Assembly: GCA_035485475.1 (NCBI GenBank)
Contig: DATHOA010000185.1
Location: forward strand, 1 to 64,000
Direction: 5' to 3'
Origin: DAIDKA01 sp035485475
Lineage (GTDB): Bacteria; Pseudomonadota; Gammaproteobacteria; Steroidobacterales; Steroidobacteraceae
Length of the DNA: 64,000 nt
Shown here: positions 50,458 to 58,761 of the stretch, piece by piece
Layout: each line of letters opens with the position of its first letter
Position numbering within the stretch: position 1 is the first letter of the stretch
Notes under the pieces: model-generated
The model's input: only the letters and a program-made list of their open reading frames with translations
Told to the model about the DNA's origin: nothing
Database searches by the model: none
Translations under genes and position numbers: made by a program

Positions 50458-53112
50458 TCAGAACTCCTTCCAGTCCGAATCGTCGTCTGCGACTTTGTTG
50501 AATCTCGGGGCCGGTGCAGCCGGTTTTGCCTTGGCCGACCTTGCCGTGGCATTTGCAACCCAGGGGCGTGCGGCGCCACGGCGCTCCACCACGGGGGTTG
50601 GGGCCCGCTGCGTCTGGGGTGCCTGTTCAAGGCCCTCGGGCGTGCGCACTGCCGGGGCGGGTGCGCCCGGCTGCTGGTGTGCTTCGTCCAGTTGATAGCG
50701 TTCCATCATGCCGTTCAATTCACCGGCTCTTTGCGCCATCGTCTGGGAAGCCGCCGCGGCCTGCGCCACGAGGCTGCCATTGGTCTGAGTGAACTGGTCC
50801 ATCTGCAAAACGGCCTGGTTGATCTGCACAATGCCTTGCGACTGATCGCGCGAGGCCGCCGCGATTTCCGCAACCAGTCCGGAGACGGTTTTGATCGAGG
50901 CGACGATCTCCCCCAAGGTTTCTCCGGAACGGTTCACGAGCTCCGAACCATCGTTGACCTTCCGTACCGAGTCCTGGATCAGCGCCTTGATCTCGCGGGC
51001 CGCGGTGGCCGAACGACCGGCAAGATTACGCACCTCATTGGCGACGACCGCGAAGCCGCGCCCATGCTCCCCGGCGCGTGCGGCTTCAACGGCTGCATTC
51101 AGCGCCAGCAGATTGGTCTGGAACGCAATTTCGTCGATCACACCGATGATGTCGGCGATGCGCCGTGAGGCATCGTTGATATCCGCCATGGCGCGCATGG
51201 CCTGTGTGACCACGGCGCCGCCGTTCTGTGCCTGGTCGCTGGCGGTGGTCGCCAAAGCACTGGCGCGTCCGGCGCTCTCGGCGTTCTGGCGGACGGTGGC
51301 GGTGATGCGTGCCACTGAGGCGGAAGTGGCCTCGAGCGAGGACACCTGCTCGAGTGTGCGCTGCGAGAGATTCACGTTGCCCTGGGATATGCCCTCGGCA
51401 CCGCGGTAAACATCGCGTGCGGCCAGCTTCACGGTCGCGACGATCTCGGCCATGTTGTCGGCCAGCTGGTTGACCGAGCGGCTCAGGACCTCGAAGTACC
51501 CGGTCTTGCCATCCAGTGACAGCCGCTGGGTGAGGTCACCCGCGAGGACTGCCTGCAGCATGCTTTGCATCTGGCTTTCAACCGCGACCTCGGGTGTGCG
51601 TTCGGTCCACTCCATGACGGTGCCGATGCGTTGACCATCGCGCCCCATGACCGGGCTCACGACGATGCGGAAGGTGCACTCGCCGAATTTCACGTCCTGC
51701 GTGTGGCTGCCCGTCATGCGCTCCACCAGGCCGTGCTGGCGGGCGGGCTCCGGGGAGAGGATATCGAGACTGGCACCCAGCAGTTGCCCGGCGGTGAAGC
51801 TCGGCAGCGAGCGACGGATTTCACTCTGGCGGCGCGCGAACATCTGCGCGCCAATGTCATTGATGTAGATGACGGTCTGGGAGGCATCCGCCAGGATCAC
51901 GCTGGTTGACACGCGATCCAGCGCCTGGCGGATGCGGGCATTTTCGGCCGCCGCGGCGCGTTCCGTTTCGATCTGCAGGCGCAGTTTGGCCTGCATGTTG
52001 CGCAGCCCCGCCAGTACCTGGCCGGCCTCATCGGCGCCGCCATCGGGAATGTCATTGTTGTAGCGACCGTCGGCGATTTCCTGGAACACGGCGACGGCGC
52101 GCCCCAGGGAGCGACGCAGCCCGGTCGCGATGGTCCAGCTGATCAGCAGTGCGATGGCCAGCGCGGCGACGGCCACCGTGATCGTGACGTTACGCTTGGC
52201 TGTCTCGTGGCCGGCGCGCTGCTTCAATGCGGCCTCCATCCGCGCATAGCTCGAATCTGACAGCACCTGCAGCGCCTGCACCACCGGCGAGCCTGCCGCG
52301 TAAACTTCCGAGCCGGTAATCGTGATTTTATCCGCGTTCAGGATCCGCGTTGCGACCATGCGCCAGTAGCGCGCCAGCTGCTCGTTGGTGGTGAGCAGGA
52401 CCGGCTGCATTTCCGGTTGGGCAGCCAGCTGTTGGGCGATCGCATCAAGGTTCTGGCGCATCTCTTCCAGGTAGATCTGAATGGCCGTGCGATCGTCACC
52501 GCCGAGGTAGCCTTTGACGACCACCTCCATTGAATGCTGATCCACATTCGCGAATGCGATGACCGCCTGAGCCACATTGCGCGTTGCGGCCATGATCAGG
52601 TCATCGGTGAAGGCGTCTGAATCCAGATCCATGTCAGAGGCCTTCGAGACGCGGGCCATGAGCGTGGTGATGCGCTGGATCAGCTCGTCATGTTCGCGCA
52701 AGTTCTGCTCCGGCGTCACGCTGCCGGCGCTGGAGCGGATCTGGTGCCACTGTCCGGTCACGTCGTGCCAGATGGCGTTGGTGCCAAAGCGCCCCCCAAG
52801 CTCGGTATCCAGCTTGTCGAGCTGCTCGATCTGGGTTTCGATGAAGCCTTCGAGGCGTCCGCCTTCGAGGCGACCGGAAGTGTCGCCGCTCAGCAGCGCA
52901 TTGGTGACCGTACGATGCCGCGTGACGCGGGCAAGTAGCGAGCCGATCGATTGCACGAAGCGCGCACCATCCAGCTCGTTGCGTGCGGTGGTGACGGCGC
53001 GGTTGGATTGCGACAGGTAAAATACCGCGACCAGCACCGTCGGCAGCGCCATCGCAATGAGGAGCAGCGCGAACTTCTGGCGCAGATGCATTTTATGAAG
53101 CAGGTTCATCAT
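50458..53112 (-). CDS. Methyl-accepting chemotaxis protein with periplasmic sensor, HAMP and PAS
   Basis: An 884-aa inner-membrane receptor. TM1 is about residues 14-32 and TM2 about 309-331, enclosing a large helical periplasmic domain of about 275 residues. HAMP follows (about 332-385), then a PAS domain (about 395-510, VILADASQTVIYINDIGAQM). The MA signalling domain (about 530-800) includes the conserved tip EIAFQTNLLALNAAVEAARAG, and an Ala/Pro-rich linker ends the protein. The last residues are DWKEF, which fits the xWxxF tether that recruits CheR and CheB. The ligand is unknown. It is in the operon with cheW, cheA and cheR. Confidence 0.95.
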   Translation of the reverse strand: MMNLLHKMHLRQKFALLLIAMALPTVLVAVFYLSQSNRAVTTARNELDGARFVQSIGSLLARVTRHRTVTNALLSGDTSGRLEGGRLEGFIETQIEQLDKLDTELGGRFGTNAIWHDVTGQWHQIRSSAGSVTPEQNLREHDELIQRITTLMARVSKASDMDLDSDAFTDDLIMAATRNVAQAVIAFANVDQHSMEVVVKGYLGGDDRTAIQIYLEEMRQNLDAIAQQLAAQPEMQPVLLTTNEQLARYWRMVATRILNADKITITGSEVYAAGSPVVQALQVLSDSSYARMEAALKQRAGHETAKRNVTITVAVAALAIALLISWTIATGLRRSLGRAVAVFQEIADGRYNNDIPDGGADEAGQVLAGLRNMQAKLRLQIETERAAAAENARIRQALDRVSTSVILADASQTVIYINDIGAQMFARRQSEIRRSLPSFTAGQLLGASLDILSPEPARQHGLVERMTGSHTQDVKFGECTFRIVVSPVMGRDGQRIGTVMEWTERTPEVAVESQMQSMLQAVLAGDLTQRLSLDGKTGYFEVLSRSVNQLADNMAEIVATVKLAARDVYRGAEGISQGNVNLSQRTLEQVSSLEATSASVARITATVRQNAESAGRASALATTASDQAQNGGAVVTQAMRAMADINDASRRIADIIGVIDEIAFQTNLLALNAAVEAARAGEHGRGFAVVANEVRNLAGRSATAAREIKALIQDSVRKVNDGSELVNRSGETLGEIVASIKTVSGLVAEIAAASRDQSQGIVQINQAVLQMDQFTQTNGSLVAQAAAASQTMAQRAGELNGMMERYQLDEAHQQPGAPAPAVRTPEGLEQAPQTQRAPTPVVERRGAARPWVANATARSAKAKPAAPAPRFNKVADDDSDWKEF

Positions 53113-53127
53113 GGTGGGCGGTTTTAC

Positions 53128-53637
53128 TCAGGCGGCCCGGGTGGCGTCATCAGCTACGGCCGCGGAGAAGTCCTTGCCAATCAGCAGATCGATGTCCAGC
53201 AGGATGACCATGTGTCCGGCCACCGGTATCAGGCCGCGAATGCAGGCGCTGCTGGCGCTGGCGCCCAGGTCCGGTGCCGGCTTCACGTCCTGGGGTGCGA
53301 TATCAATCACGTCCGAAACACCATCCACCACCATCCCGAAATCACGCGGGCCCTTGGCGGACATCACCGAGACCACGATGATTACCGTGATCGGTGAGTA
53401 CTGTACGTTGGCGCTGCCGAATTTGAGGCGCAGATCCAGTACCGGGACGATGGCGCCGCGCAGATTCAGGACGCCGAGGACATCCGCCGGGGCCTGCGGC
53501 AGGCGGGTGACGGCTGACCAGCCGCGAATCTCCTGCACGCAGGGAATGTCGATGCCGTAGGTGGCCTCGCCAATCACGAACGTCAGGACCTGGCTGGTCG
53601 CGGCGGTAGCGGTCGGGTCGGTTGGCGGGCTGGGCAT
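53128..53637 (-). CDS. cheW: Chemotaxis coupling protein CheW
   Basis: A 169-aa adaptor linking receptors to CheA. One CheW-type SH3-like domain is visible (LTFVIGEATYGIDIPCVQEIRG, VLGVLNLRGAIVPVLDLRLKFG, VVDGVSDVIDIAPQDVKPAPD, HMVILLDIDLLI). It lies between cheA (29 nt) and the MCP gene (15 nt). Confidence 0.96.
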   Translation of the reverse strand: MPSPPTDPTATAATSQVLTFVIGEATYGIDIPCVQEIRGWSAVTRLPQAPADVLGVLNLRGAIVPVLDLRLKFGSANVQYSPITVIIVVSVMSAKGPRDFGMVVDGVSDVIDIAPQDVKPAPDLGASASSACIRGLIPVAGHMVILLDIDLLIGKDFSAAVADDATRAA

Positions 53638-53666
53638 GAACGAGTCTCCGGAAAATAAAGGGGCGG

Positions 53667-55706
53667 CTAGGCCGCTTCACGATGCGCGGCACTGCGGATC
53701 AGATCGGCAACGTCGAGGATCAGGGCGACCGAGCCGTCACCCAGGATGGTGGCGGCCGAGATGCCCGTGACGCGGCCATAGTGGGTCTCAAGCGATTTGA
53801 TGACGACCTGCTGCTGGCCAAGCAGATCATCGACGAACAGTCCGACACGTCGCCCGGCGCCTTCCACGACCACCACCAGCCCTTCATGCAGGGCGCGAGT
53901 CCGCGGAATCAGGCCGAAGTACTTGTACAGCCGCACGACCGGCAGATATTCATTGCGGAAGCCGAACACCTCGCGGCCATCGGCAATCGTGGTCACCTGG
54001 TTGGGAGTGAGTCGTAATGACTCGATCGTGGACATCATGGGCAGGATGTAGGTCTGATCGCCGACCGCCACCGACAGCCCGTCCACAATCGCCAGCGTCA
54101 ACGGCAGTGTGATCACGAACCGTGAGCCGCGGCCACGCTCGCTGTGTACTTCGATCTTGCCGCCCAGTTCGGTGACGTTGCTGCGCACCACATCCATACC
54201 GACCCCGCGTCCGGAGACATCGGTGGCGACCTCGGCCGTCGTGAATCCCGGACTGAAGATCAATTCCTGGACCTGCTCCTCGCTGAGCCTGTCTGTGAGG
54301 CTGACCAGGCCCGCGGCGCGGGCTTTGGCCACGATCCGTTCCGCGTTCAGGCCCCCGCCATCATCGCCGACCTCGATGACAATGCTGCCGCCGTGATGGC
54401 TGGCTTTCAGGTGGATGGTGCCGATGACGTTCTTGCCGGCGGCGGCGCGTGCCGCGGCATTTTCGATGCCGTGATCGATGCTGTTGCGGACCAGGTGCAG
54501 CAGCGGGTCACCGATCTTCTCCAGCACGGTCTTGTCCAGTTCGGTGGTTTCACCGGTTATCTTCAGCTCCACCTGCTTGTCCAGACGCTGTGCCAGATCG
54601 CGCACCATGCGCGGAAAGCGGCTGAATACCGTACTGATGGGCAGCATGCGAACCCGCATGACACTTTCCTGGAGCTGGCGCATGTTGCGCTCCAGCTGCT
54701 GCATGCCGGAGCGCAGCCCGTCCGCGGCCGGACCGGTGACGCCAAGACTGATCTGGCTCAGCATGGCATGCGTGATGACCAGTTCGCCCACGGTGTTGAT
54801 CAGCTCATCGACCTTCTCCACCCCGACGCGGATCGATCCCGCATCCGGCGGCGCAACGATGTGCGCAGGCTCGATGACTGCCGCGGCCGCAGGCTCGGTG
54901 GGTAGCACGGCGACGGGTACGGGCGCAGTTGCGGGTGCGATGGCGTCGGTGTAAGTGCTGGCAGGCGCGGGGGTGCTGGTGCCGGCCGTAAGCGTCAGTT
55001 CGCAGTCCGCGTTCAGCCATTCGAAGACTTCACGAATCGCGGCTTCGGGGGCGCTGCTGCGCAGCGACAGCGACCAGCTCAGGTAGCAGCGCTTCGGGTC
55101 CATGGTCTGGTATGCGGGCAGGGCGTCGAGCTGGGCGGTGACCACCAGGGAGCCCAACCTGCCGAGTTCCCGAAAGATTCGCGCCGGATCGGTGCCGCGT
55201 GCAAAGAATTCCGGATCCGGTCGCAGGCCAATCAGCCATTCAACACTGGCGGGCGCCGCGCCGCTTGAGCCCAATGCCAAGGTGGCCGTCGACGGTGCGA
55301 CCGAAACGTCGCCCTTTTGCTGCACGATGATGCGTTCGATGTCGAGCTGCAGATCGGTCACGCTTTGCGCATCGTACGGCTGCTTGGTGCGGGCCGCGCC
55401 CAACATGGCGCGCATCACGTCCACGGATTTCAGCAGCAGGTCACAGATCGGCTGGGTGACCGCCATGCGCTCGCTGCGCAACTCTTCGAGCAGGGTTTCG
55501 AGGCTATGAGTGAAGGAGGCGATCTCACCGAACCCGAAGGTGGCGCCGCCGCCCTTGATGGAATGGGCGACGCGGAAGATCGCATTGACCGACTCCGGGT
55601 CGGGGCTGCCGACGGTGAGCGTAAGCAAGGTCGATTCCATCAAATCCAGGGCTTCGAAGCTCTCATCGAAGAAGGCGCCATGGAATTGAGTGAGATCGAT
55701 GGTCAT
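53667..55706 (-). CDS. cheA: Chemotaxis histidine kinase CheA
   Basis: A 679-aa sensor kinase. The Hpt domain (about 5-105) has phospho-acceptor His48 (AHSIKGGG). The middle region (about 140-260) does not look like a standard CheY-binding P2 but contains a segment LSWSLSLRSSAPEAAIREVFEWL found in many CheA relatives. Then come the dimerisation region, the HATPase (LLHLVRNSIDHGIE, EVGDDGGGLNAERI, TAEVATDVSGRGVGMDVVRS) and a CheW-like P5 domain. It phosphorylates CheY and CheB. The STAS gene ends 5 nt before its start. Confidence 0.96.
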   Translation of the reverse strand: MTIDLTQFHGAFFDESFEALDLMESTLLTLTVGSPDPESVNAIFRVAHSIKGGGATFGFGEIASFTHSLETLLEELRSERMAVTQPICDLLLKSVDVMRAMLGAARTKQPYDAQSVTDLQLDIERIIVQQKGDVSVAPSTATLALGSSGAAPASVEWLIGLRPDPEFFARGTDPARIFRELGRLGSLVVTAQLDALPAYQTMDPKRCYLSWSLSLRSSAPEAAIREVFEWLNADCELTLTAGTSTPAPASTYTDAIAPATAPVPVAVLPTEPAAAAVIEPAHIVAPPDAGSIRVGVEKVDELINTVGELVITHAMLSQISLGVTGPAADGLRSGMQQLERNMRQLQESVMRVRMLPISTVFSRFPRMVRDLAQRLDKQVELKITGETTELDKTVLEKIGDPLLHLVRNSIDHGIENAAARAAAGKNVIGTIHLKASHHGGSIVIEVGDDGGGLNAERIVAKARAAGLVSLTDRLSEEQVQELIFSPGFTTAEVATDVSGRGVGMDVVRSNVTELGGKIEVHSERGRGSRFVITLPLTLAIVDGLSVAVGDQTYILPMMSTIESLRLTPNQVTTIADGREVFGFRNEYLPVVRLYKYFGLIPRTRALHEGLVVVVEGAGRRVGLFVDDLLGQQQVVIKSLETHYGRVTGISAATILGDGSVALILDVADLIRSAAHREAA

Positions 55707-55711
55707 GGCGA

Positions 55712-56044
55712 TCAGGCGCTGGCGGCGAGCGTGGCTGTGAGGCCCAGTAGTGCCGCGGTCTCATCCCAGGCGCTGGGCGTGCCACAGGTCAGCAGATTGA
55801 CGCCGCGTGCGCCGTGGTCGCGCGTAAAGGCCGCAATCAACTGCAGCGTCGCGCTGTCGAACCTTTGCAGATGGCGCAGATCAAGTGTGATGTGGCGCAC
55901 ATTCTCCGATACTTCGCACAGGCGCTCGCGCAGCGCGCCAATATTGCGCACCGTGCAGTCGGCGGGCACGACGACGACTTCCGACCTGGGCGGTGAGTCT
56001 GAAGTTCTGCGGGTGCGGCGCACCGTTTTGCGGGCTGGTTTCAT
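55712..56044 (-). CDS. STAS-domain protein in the chemotaxis operon
   Basis: A 110-aa protein: a basic N-terminal tail (about 20 residues) and one STAS domain (VVPADCTVRNIGALRERLCE, HITLDLRHLQRFDSATLQLIAAF). Ser64 in the DSATLQL motif is at the position that anti-sigma-antagonist STAS proteins phosphorylate. It ends 5 nt before cheA. No partner kinase or phosphatase gene is adjacent, so a role in anti-sigma switching or as a CheA scaffold is open. Confidence 0.85.
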   Translation of the reverse strand: MKPARKTVRRTRRTSDSPPRSEVVVVPADCTVRNIGALRERLCEVSENVRHITLDLRHLQRFDSATLQLIAAFTRDHGARGVNLLTCGTPSAWDETAALLGLTATLAASA

Positions 56045-56089
56045 TCCGGATCCGTAAGGCCACCCTTGGTGGCGCTTTTTGACATCCTG

Positions 56090-56116
56090 GTATCGGCTGG
56101 CGCCTCGCCGGCTTGA
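56090..56116 (-). promoter_or_regulatory. Weak sigma-28 candidate before the STAS-cheA genes
   Basis: On the minus strand TCAAGCCG - 11 nt - GCCGATAC. The -10 box matches 7 of 8, the -35 only 4 of 8. It lies within a GC-rich hairpin (56107-56124) that may end the DUF2802 transcript, and a second hairpin (56059-56073) follows, so the call is uncertain. Confidence 0.35.
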
Positions 56117-56124
56117 GCCGGCGA
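56107..56124 (-). terminator. Hairpin just after the DUF2802 gene
   Basis: CGCCGGC-ttga-GCCGGCG, a perfect 7-bp stem 3 nt past the DUF2802 stop on the minus strand, without a T-run. Probably a weak or non-terminating structure, because the che genes lie downstream. Confidence 0.4.
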
Positions 56125-56127
56125 ACT

Positions 56128-56601
56128 CTAGGCAGCCGAGCGGACAGTCGGATCCGTAGCATGCAGCCGCAACACCAGATCTGCTTCCTGCTGCGTCACA
56201 CCGCAGGTAGTTATTAGTTCCTGACGGGAGGCGCCGCTGCGCGCAAGGCGAATAGCCACGTTGTAGCTGGTGGGACCGGCACCCTGGGAGGTCCGGGATT
56301 GCTCATCCAGCCGCGCGGCCAGTGTGGCAATGCGCGCATCCGTGACTGCCAGTGACGCGCTGAGCTGTTCGAGCTGCTCGGCCAGCCAGGCGGATCCGTC
56401 CAGGATCTGGCGCGATTGCAGGGTCGCGGCACGCCTGATGCGCGCGGCGAACACGGCCGCGATCAATATGCCGGCCAGGATGACCGCGGCACCTGTCAGC
56501 AGGATCAGCACATAGTCCGGCGGTGGCACGAGCACATAGCCGAAGGTCGGGGCAGAGGTGGTCACCGCTGCGGTGGCCTGATGGGTGGCTGTTTGAATCA
56601 T
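56128..56601 (-). CDS. DUF2802 family membrane-anchored protein
   Basis: A 157-aa protein with one membrane helix (about 30-52, YVLILLTGAAVILAGILIAAVFAA), a coiled-coil-like stretch (about 65-100) and the C-terminal DUF2802 helix-turn-helix-like domain (YNVAIRLARSGASRQELITTCGVTQQEADLVLRLHA). Such genes commonly accompany cheW and motility genes in gammaproteobacteria, but the function is not known to me. It is preceded by a strong sigma-54 promoter. Confidence 0.83.
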   Translation of the reverse strand: MIQTATHQATAAVTTSAPTFGYVLVPPPDYVLILLTGAAVILAGILIAAVFAARIRRAATLQSRQILDGSAWLAEQLEQLSASLAVTDARIATLAARLDEQSRTSQGAGPTSYNVAIRLARSGASRQELITTCGVTQQEADLVLRLHATDPTVRSAA

Positions 56602-56676
56602 TGCACTCTTCCTGTGATGCAGTTCACATCGTCTGGCGCCGGATTTCCGGCGAGTCGTAAACCTGCTGTTTGAAGG

Positions 56677-56692
56677 TGCAGGAAGCGTGCCA
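56677..56692 (-). promoter_or_regulatory. Sigma-54 promoter upstream of the DUF2802-che segment
   Basis: On the minus strand TGGCACGCTTCCTGCA, a full match to the -24 box and TGC at -12, with the correct spacing. Predicted start about 56666, 65 nt before the DUF2802 start. A hairpin (56637-56652) lies in the leader. It lies in the 102-nt gap between motD and the DUF2802 gene. Confidence 0.7.
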
Positions 56693-56703
56693 CGCGCTTC
56701 GCG

Positions 56704-57573
56704 TCAATGTGAGTTCGGAATTGCCGCCGTGGCTGGGTCGGGCGGCGGGGGATCCGTGGTTGGCGCGGGATTACCCGGCGGCAGGATCGAAATCAGTACG
56801 CGCCGGTTGGCATTGCGGCCCGCCGCGGTCGTATTGGGCTGCAACGGACTGAACTGCGCACGCCCGATGACCGACAGTCGCGCCGGGTCGATGCCGCTGT
56901 TGGCGATGAGGTGCACGACGCTGGCGGCGCGCGCCGATGACAGTTCCCAATTGGAGGGAAACGCGGTGGTATCAATCGGCTGACTGTCGGTGTGGCCCTC
57001 GACGCGCACCGGATTCGGCAGTTCGGCCAGGGTTTGCGACAGCTTGCGGATCACGCCGACGGCGGTGGGCGAAAGGGTCGCGCTGCCGCTGGGGAACAGA
57101 ATGTCGGTGCGTATCTCGACCTCGATCGTGGTGCCTTTGCGGCGCACGACCACGAGGTCCGACTTGATCAGGTCGGACATGGCGGCACTGACATCGGTGG
57201 CAACCTTATCGAGAGCCTGGGATTCAGCCTGGGCCTGCGCGATTTCCTCGGCCTGTTTGCGCGTGACCGTGGCGGTGTCGGCGAATAGCGCATGCGAATC
57301 CGGCGCCGATGATTGGGTTGCGATGCCCGGGTAGGAGCGCGTGGCGAGTACCGCTCCCGGGGCGGATCCGGGCGCCGATCCGGGCGGCTTCTGTCCGTTG
57401 AATTCGGTAAACAGGGTGCTGGACAGGGCGCGGTATTTGCCCTCATTCACCGAGGACACGGCATACAGCACCACGAAGAAGGCGAACAGCAGCGTGACCA
57501 GATCCGCATATGGGATTGCCCAGGCCGCGTGCTTGAGTTCGTCTTCGACAATCTTCTTTCGCTTGCGCGCCAT
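56704..57573 (-). CDS. motD: Flagellar stator protein MotD (MotB family)
   Basis: A 289-aa stator subunit. One N-terminal helix carries the proton-binding Asp24 (PYADLVTLLFAFFVVLYAV). A Ser/Pro/Ala linker and plug region and an OmpA-like peptidoglycan-binding domain (about 145-265; FPSGSATLSPTAVGVIRKL, VRVEGHTDSQPI, NWELSSARAASVVHLI) follow. It pairs with MotC, 3 nt upstream. The gene order after cheY is that of the Pseudomonas motCD stator. Confidence 0.93.
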   Translation of the reverse strand: MARKRKKIVEDELKHAAWAIPYADLVTLLFAFFVVLYAVSSVNEGKYRALSSTLFTEFNGQKPPGSAPGSAPGAVLATRSYPGIATQSSAPDSHALFADTATVTRKQAEEIAQAQAESQALDKVATDVSAAMSDLIKSDLVVVRRKGTTIEVEIRTDILFPSGSATLSPTAVGVIRKLSQTLAELPNPVRVEGHTDSQPIDTTAFPSNWELSSARAASVVHLIANSGIDPARLSVIGRAQFSPLQPNTTAAGRNANRRVLISILPPGNPAPTTDPPPPDPATAAIPNSH

Positions 57574-57576
57574 CGC

Positions 57577-58317
57577 TCAGGCCTGTTGCAGGTAGCCGCG
57601 CAGCTTGGTTTCGATGATGCGTGGGTTCTCGCCGCGTGCGATGCACTGCATGCCCTCGATGATCATCTCGCGCACCTGCGACTGTGCATGGATGGTCCCT
57701 TTCAGCTTGGCCGCGATGGGCAGAAAGAACAGGTTCGCAAGACCAATGCCGTAGACCGTCGCCGTGAAGGCGGCGGCAATGCCGTGGCCGAGCTTCGACG
57801 GATCGGACAGATTCTGCAGTACCGCCATCAAACCGAGCACGGCACCGATGATGCCCAGCGTCGGGGAGTAGATGCCCATGCCTTCAAACACCCGCGCCCC
57901 GAGGGTATCGGCGTGTTCGCGTGTGCTCAGCTCCACCTCCATTGCACCGCGTATGGCGTCCGGCTCGTTGCCGTCGACGACCAGCTGCAAGGCCTTGCGC
58001 ACGAAGGGATCACGCTCGCGTCGCATCGCCGGCTCCAGGGCCAGCAGTCCCTGCCGGCGCACGGTATTGCTCCAGTCAAGCATCTTCTTCAGCAGCATTT
58101 CCGGCTGCAGGGCGGGCGGGCGCATCACCCAGGGCAGGATTTTCAGCGCGTGACGCATTACCGGCAGCGGGGTTTGGACGCAGATCGCGCCGATGGTGCC
58201 GAGTACGACTACGGTGAATCCGGCCGTGGAAACCAGCGCCATCAGGCCCGCACCCTTCAACATGGCTCCGGCCAGAATCGCACACAGCGCCAGCAACAGG
58301 CCGATTACGCTCAACAC
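57577..58317 (-). CDS. motC: Flagellar stator protein MotC (MotA family)
   Basis: A 246-aa ion-channel stator subunit with four predicted membrane segments, the MotA-type region VFEGMGIYSPTLGIIGAVLGLMAVLQNL and a large cytoplasmic loop (about 60-145) with charged residues that contact the rotor. Its start overlaps the end of cheY by 7 nt, so the two are coupled. It forms the channel with MotD. Confidence 0.93.
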   Translation of the reverse strand: MLSVIGLLLALCAILAGAMLKGAGLMALVSTAGFTVVVLGTIGAICVQTPLPVMRHALKILPWVMRPPALQPEMLLKKMLDWSNTVRRQGLLALEPAMRRERDPFVRKALQLVVDGNEPDAIRGAMEVELSTREHADTLGARVFEGMGIYSPTLGIIGAVLGLMAVLQNLSDPSKLGHGIAAAFTATVYGIGLANLFFLPIAAKLKGTIHAQSQVREMIIEGMQCIARGENPRIIETKLRGYLQQA

Positions 58318-58745
58318 GTCCGTGGCAATTCTCCGGTTCGGCGATTGATGCCGGTTGCGTCACTGGCCGCCGCCTCGAGAATCTTCAAGAGTTTTTTCTT
58401 CAGCACATCAGCGGTGAAGGGTTTGATGACGTAGCCGTCCACGCGCGCCTGCGCCGCCGCGATGATCTGTTCGCGGTTGGTTTCCGCCGTCAGCATCAGT
58501 ACCGGAAGTTTCGCCAGTTTCGGATCGGCCCGGACCGCTCTGAGCAGCTCCAGTCCCGGCATGCCCGGCATGTTCCAATCGGTGATCAGAAAATCGAAAT
58601 TGCCATCGCGCAGCAGCGGGAAGGCGGTACTGCCGTCGTCCGCCTCGGTAACGTTGCTGTAACCCAGCTCATTGAGCACGCTCTTGACCATGCGGCGCAT
58701 GGACGCGAAATCGTCCACCACCAGGAATTTCATGTCGGATTTCAC
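58311..58745 (-). CDS. cheY: Chemotaxis response regulator CheY
   Basis: A 144-aa receiver that binds the flagellar switch when phosphorylated. It has KFLVVDDFASMRRMV, Asp56 (LITDWNMP), Thr86 (LMLTAETN) and Lys108 (VIKPF). It has the canonical place directly after fliA. In most relatives cheZ follows; here motC does. The C-terminal tail of about 20 residues is an extra extension. Confidence 0.95.
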   Translation of the reverse strand: MKSDMKFLVVDDFASMRRMVKSVLNELGYSNVTEADDGSTAFPLLRDGNFDFLITDWNMPGMPGLELLRAVRADPKLAKLPVLMLTAETNREQIIAAAQARVDGYVIKPFTADVLKKKLLKILEAAASDATGINRRTGELPRTC

Positions 58746-58761
58746 AGCAATATCCTCCCGG

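Noticed and set aside
56059..56080. Terminator-shaped hairpin with five T residues on the plus strand
   Set aside because: GCCACC-ctt-GGTGGC followed by TTTTT reads as a terminator only on the plus strand, where there is no gene; on the minus strand it lies in the STAS leader and lacks a T-run.
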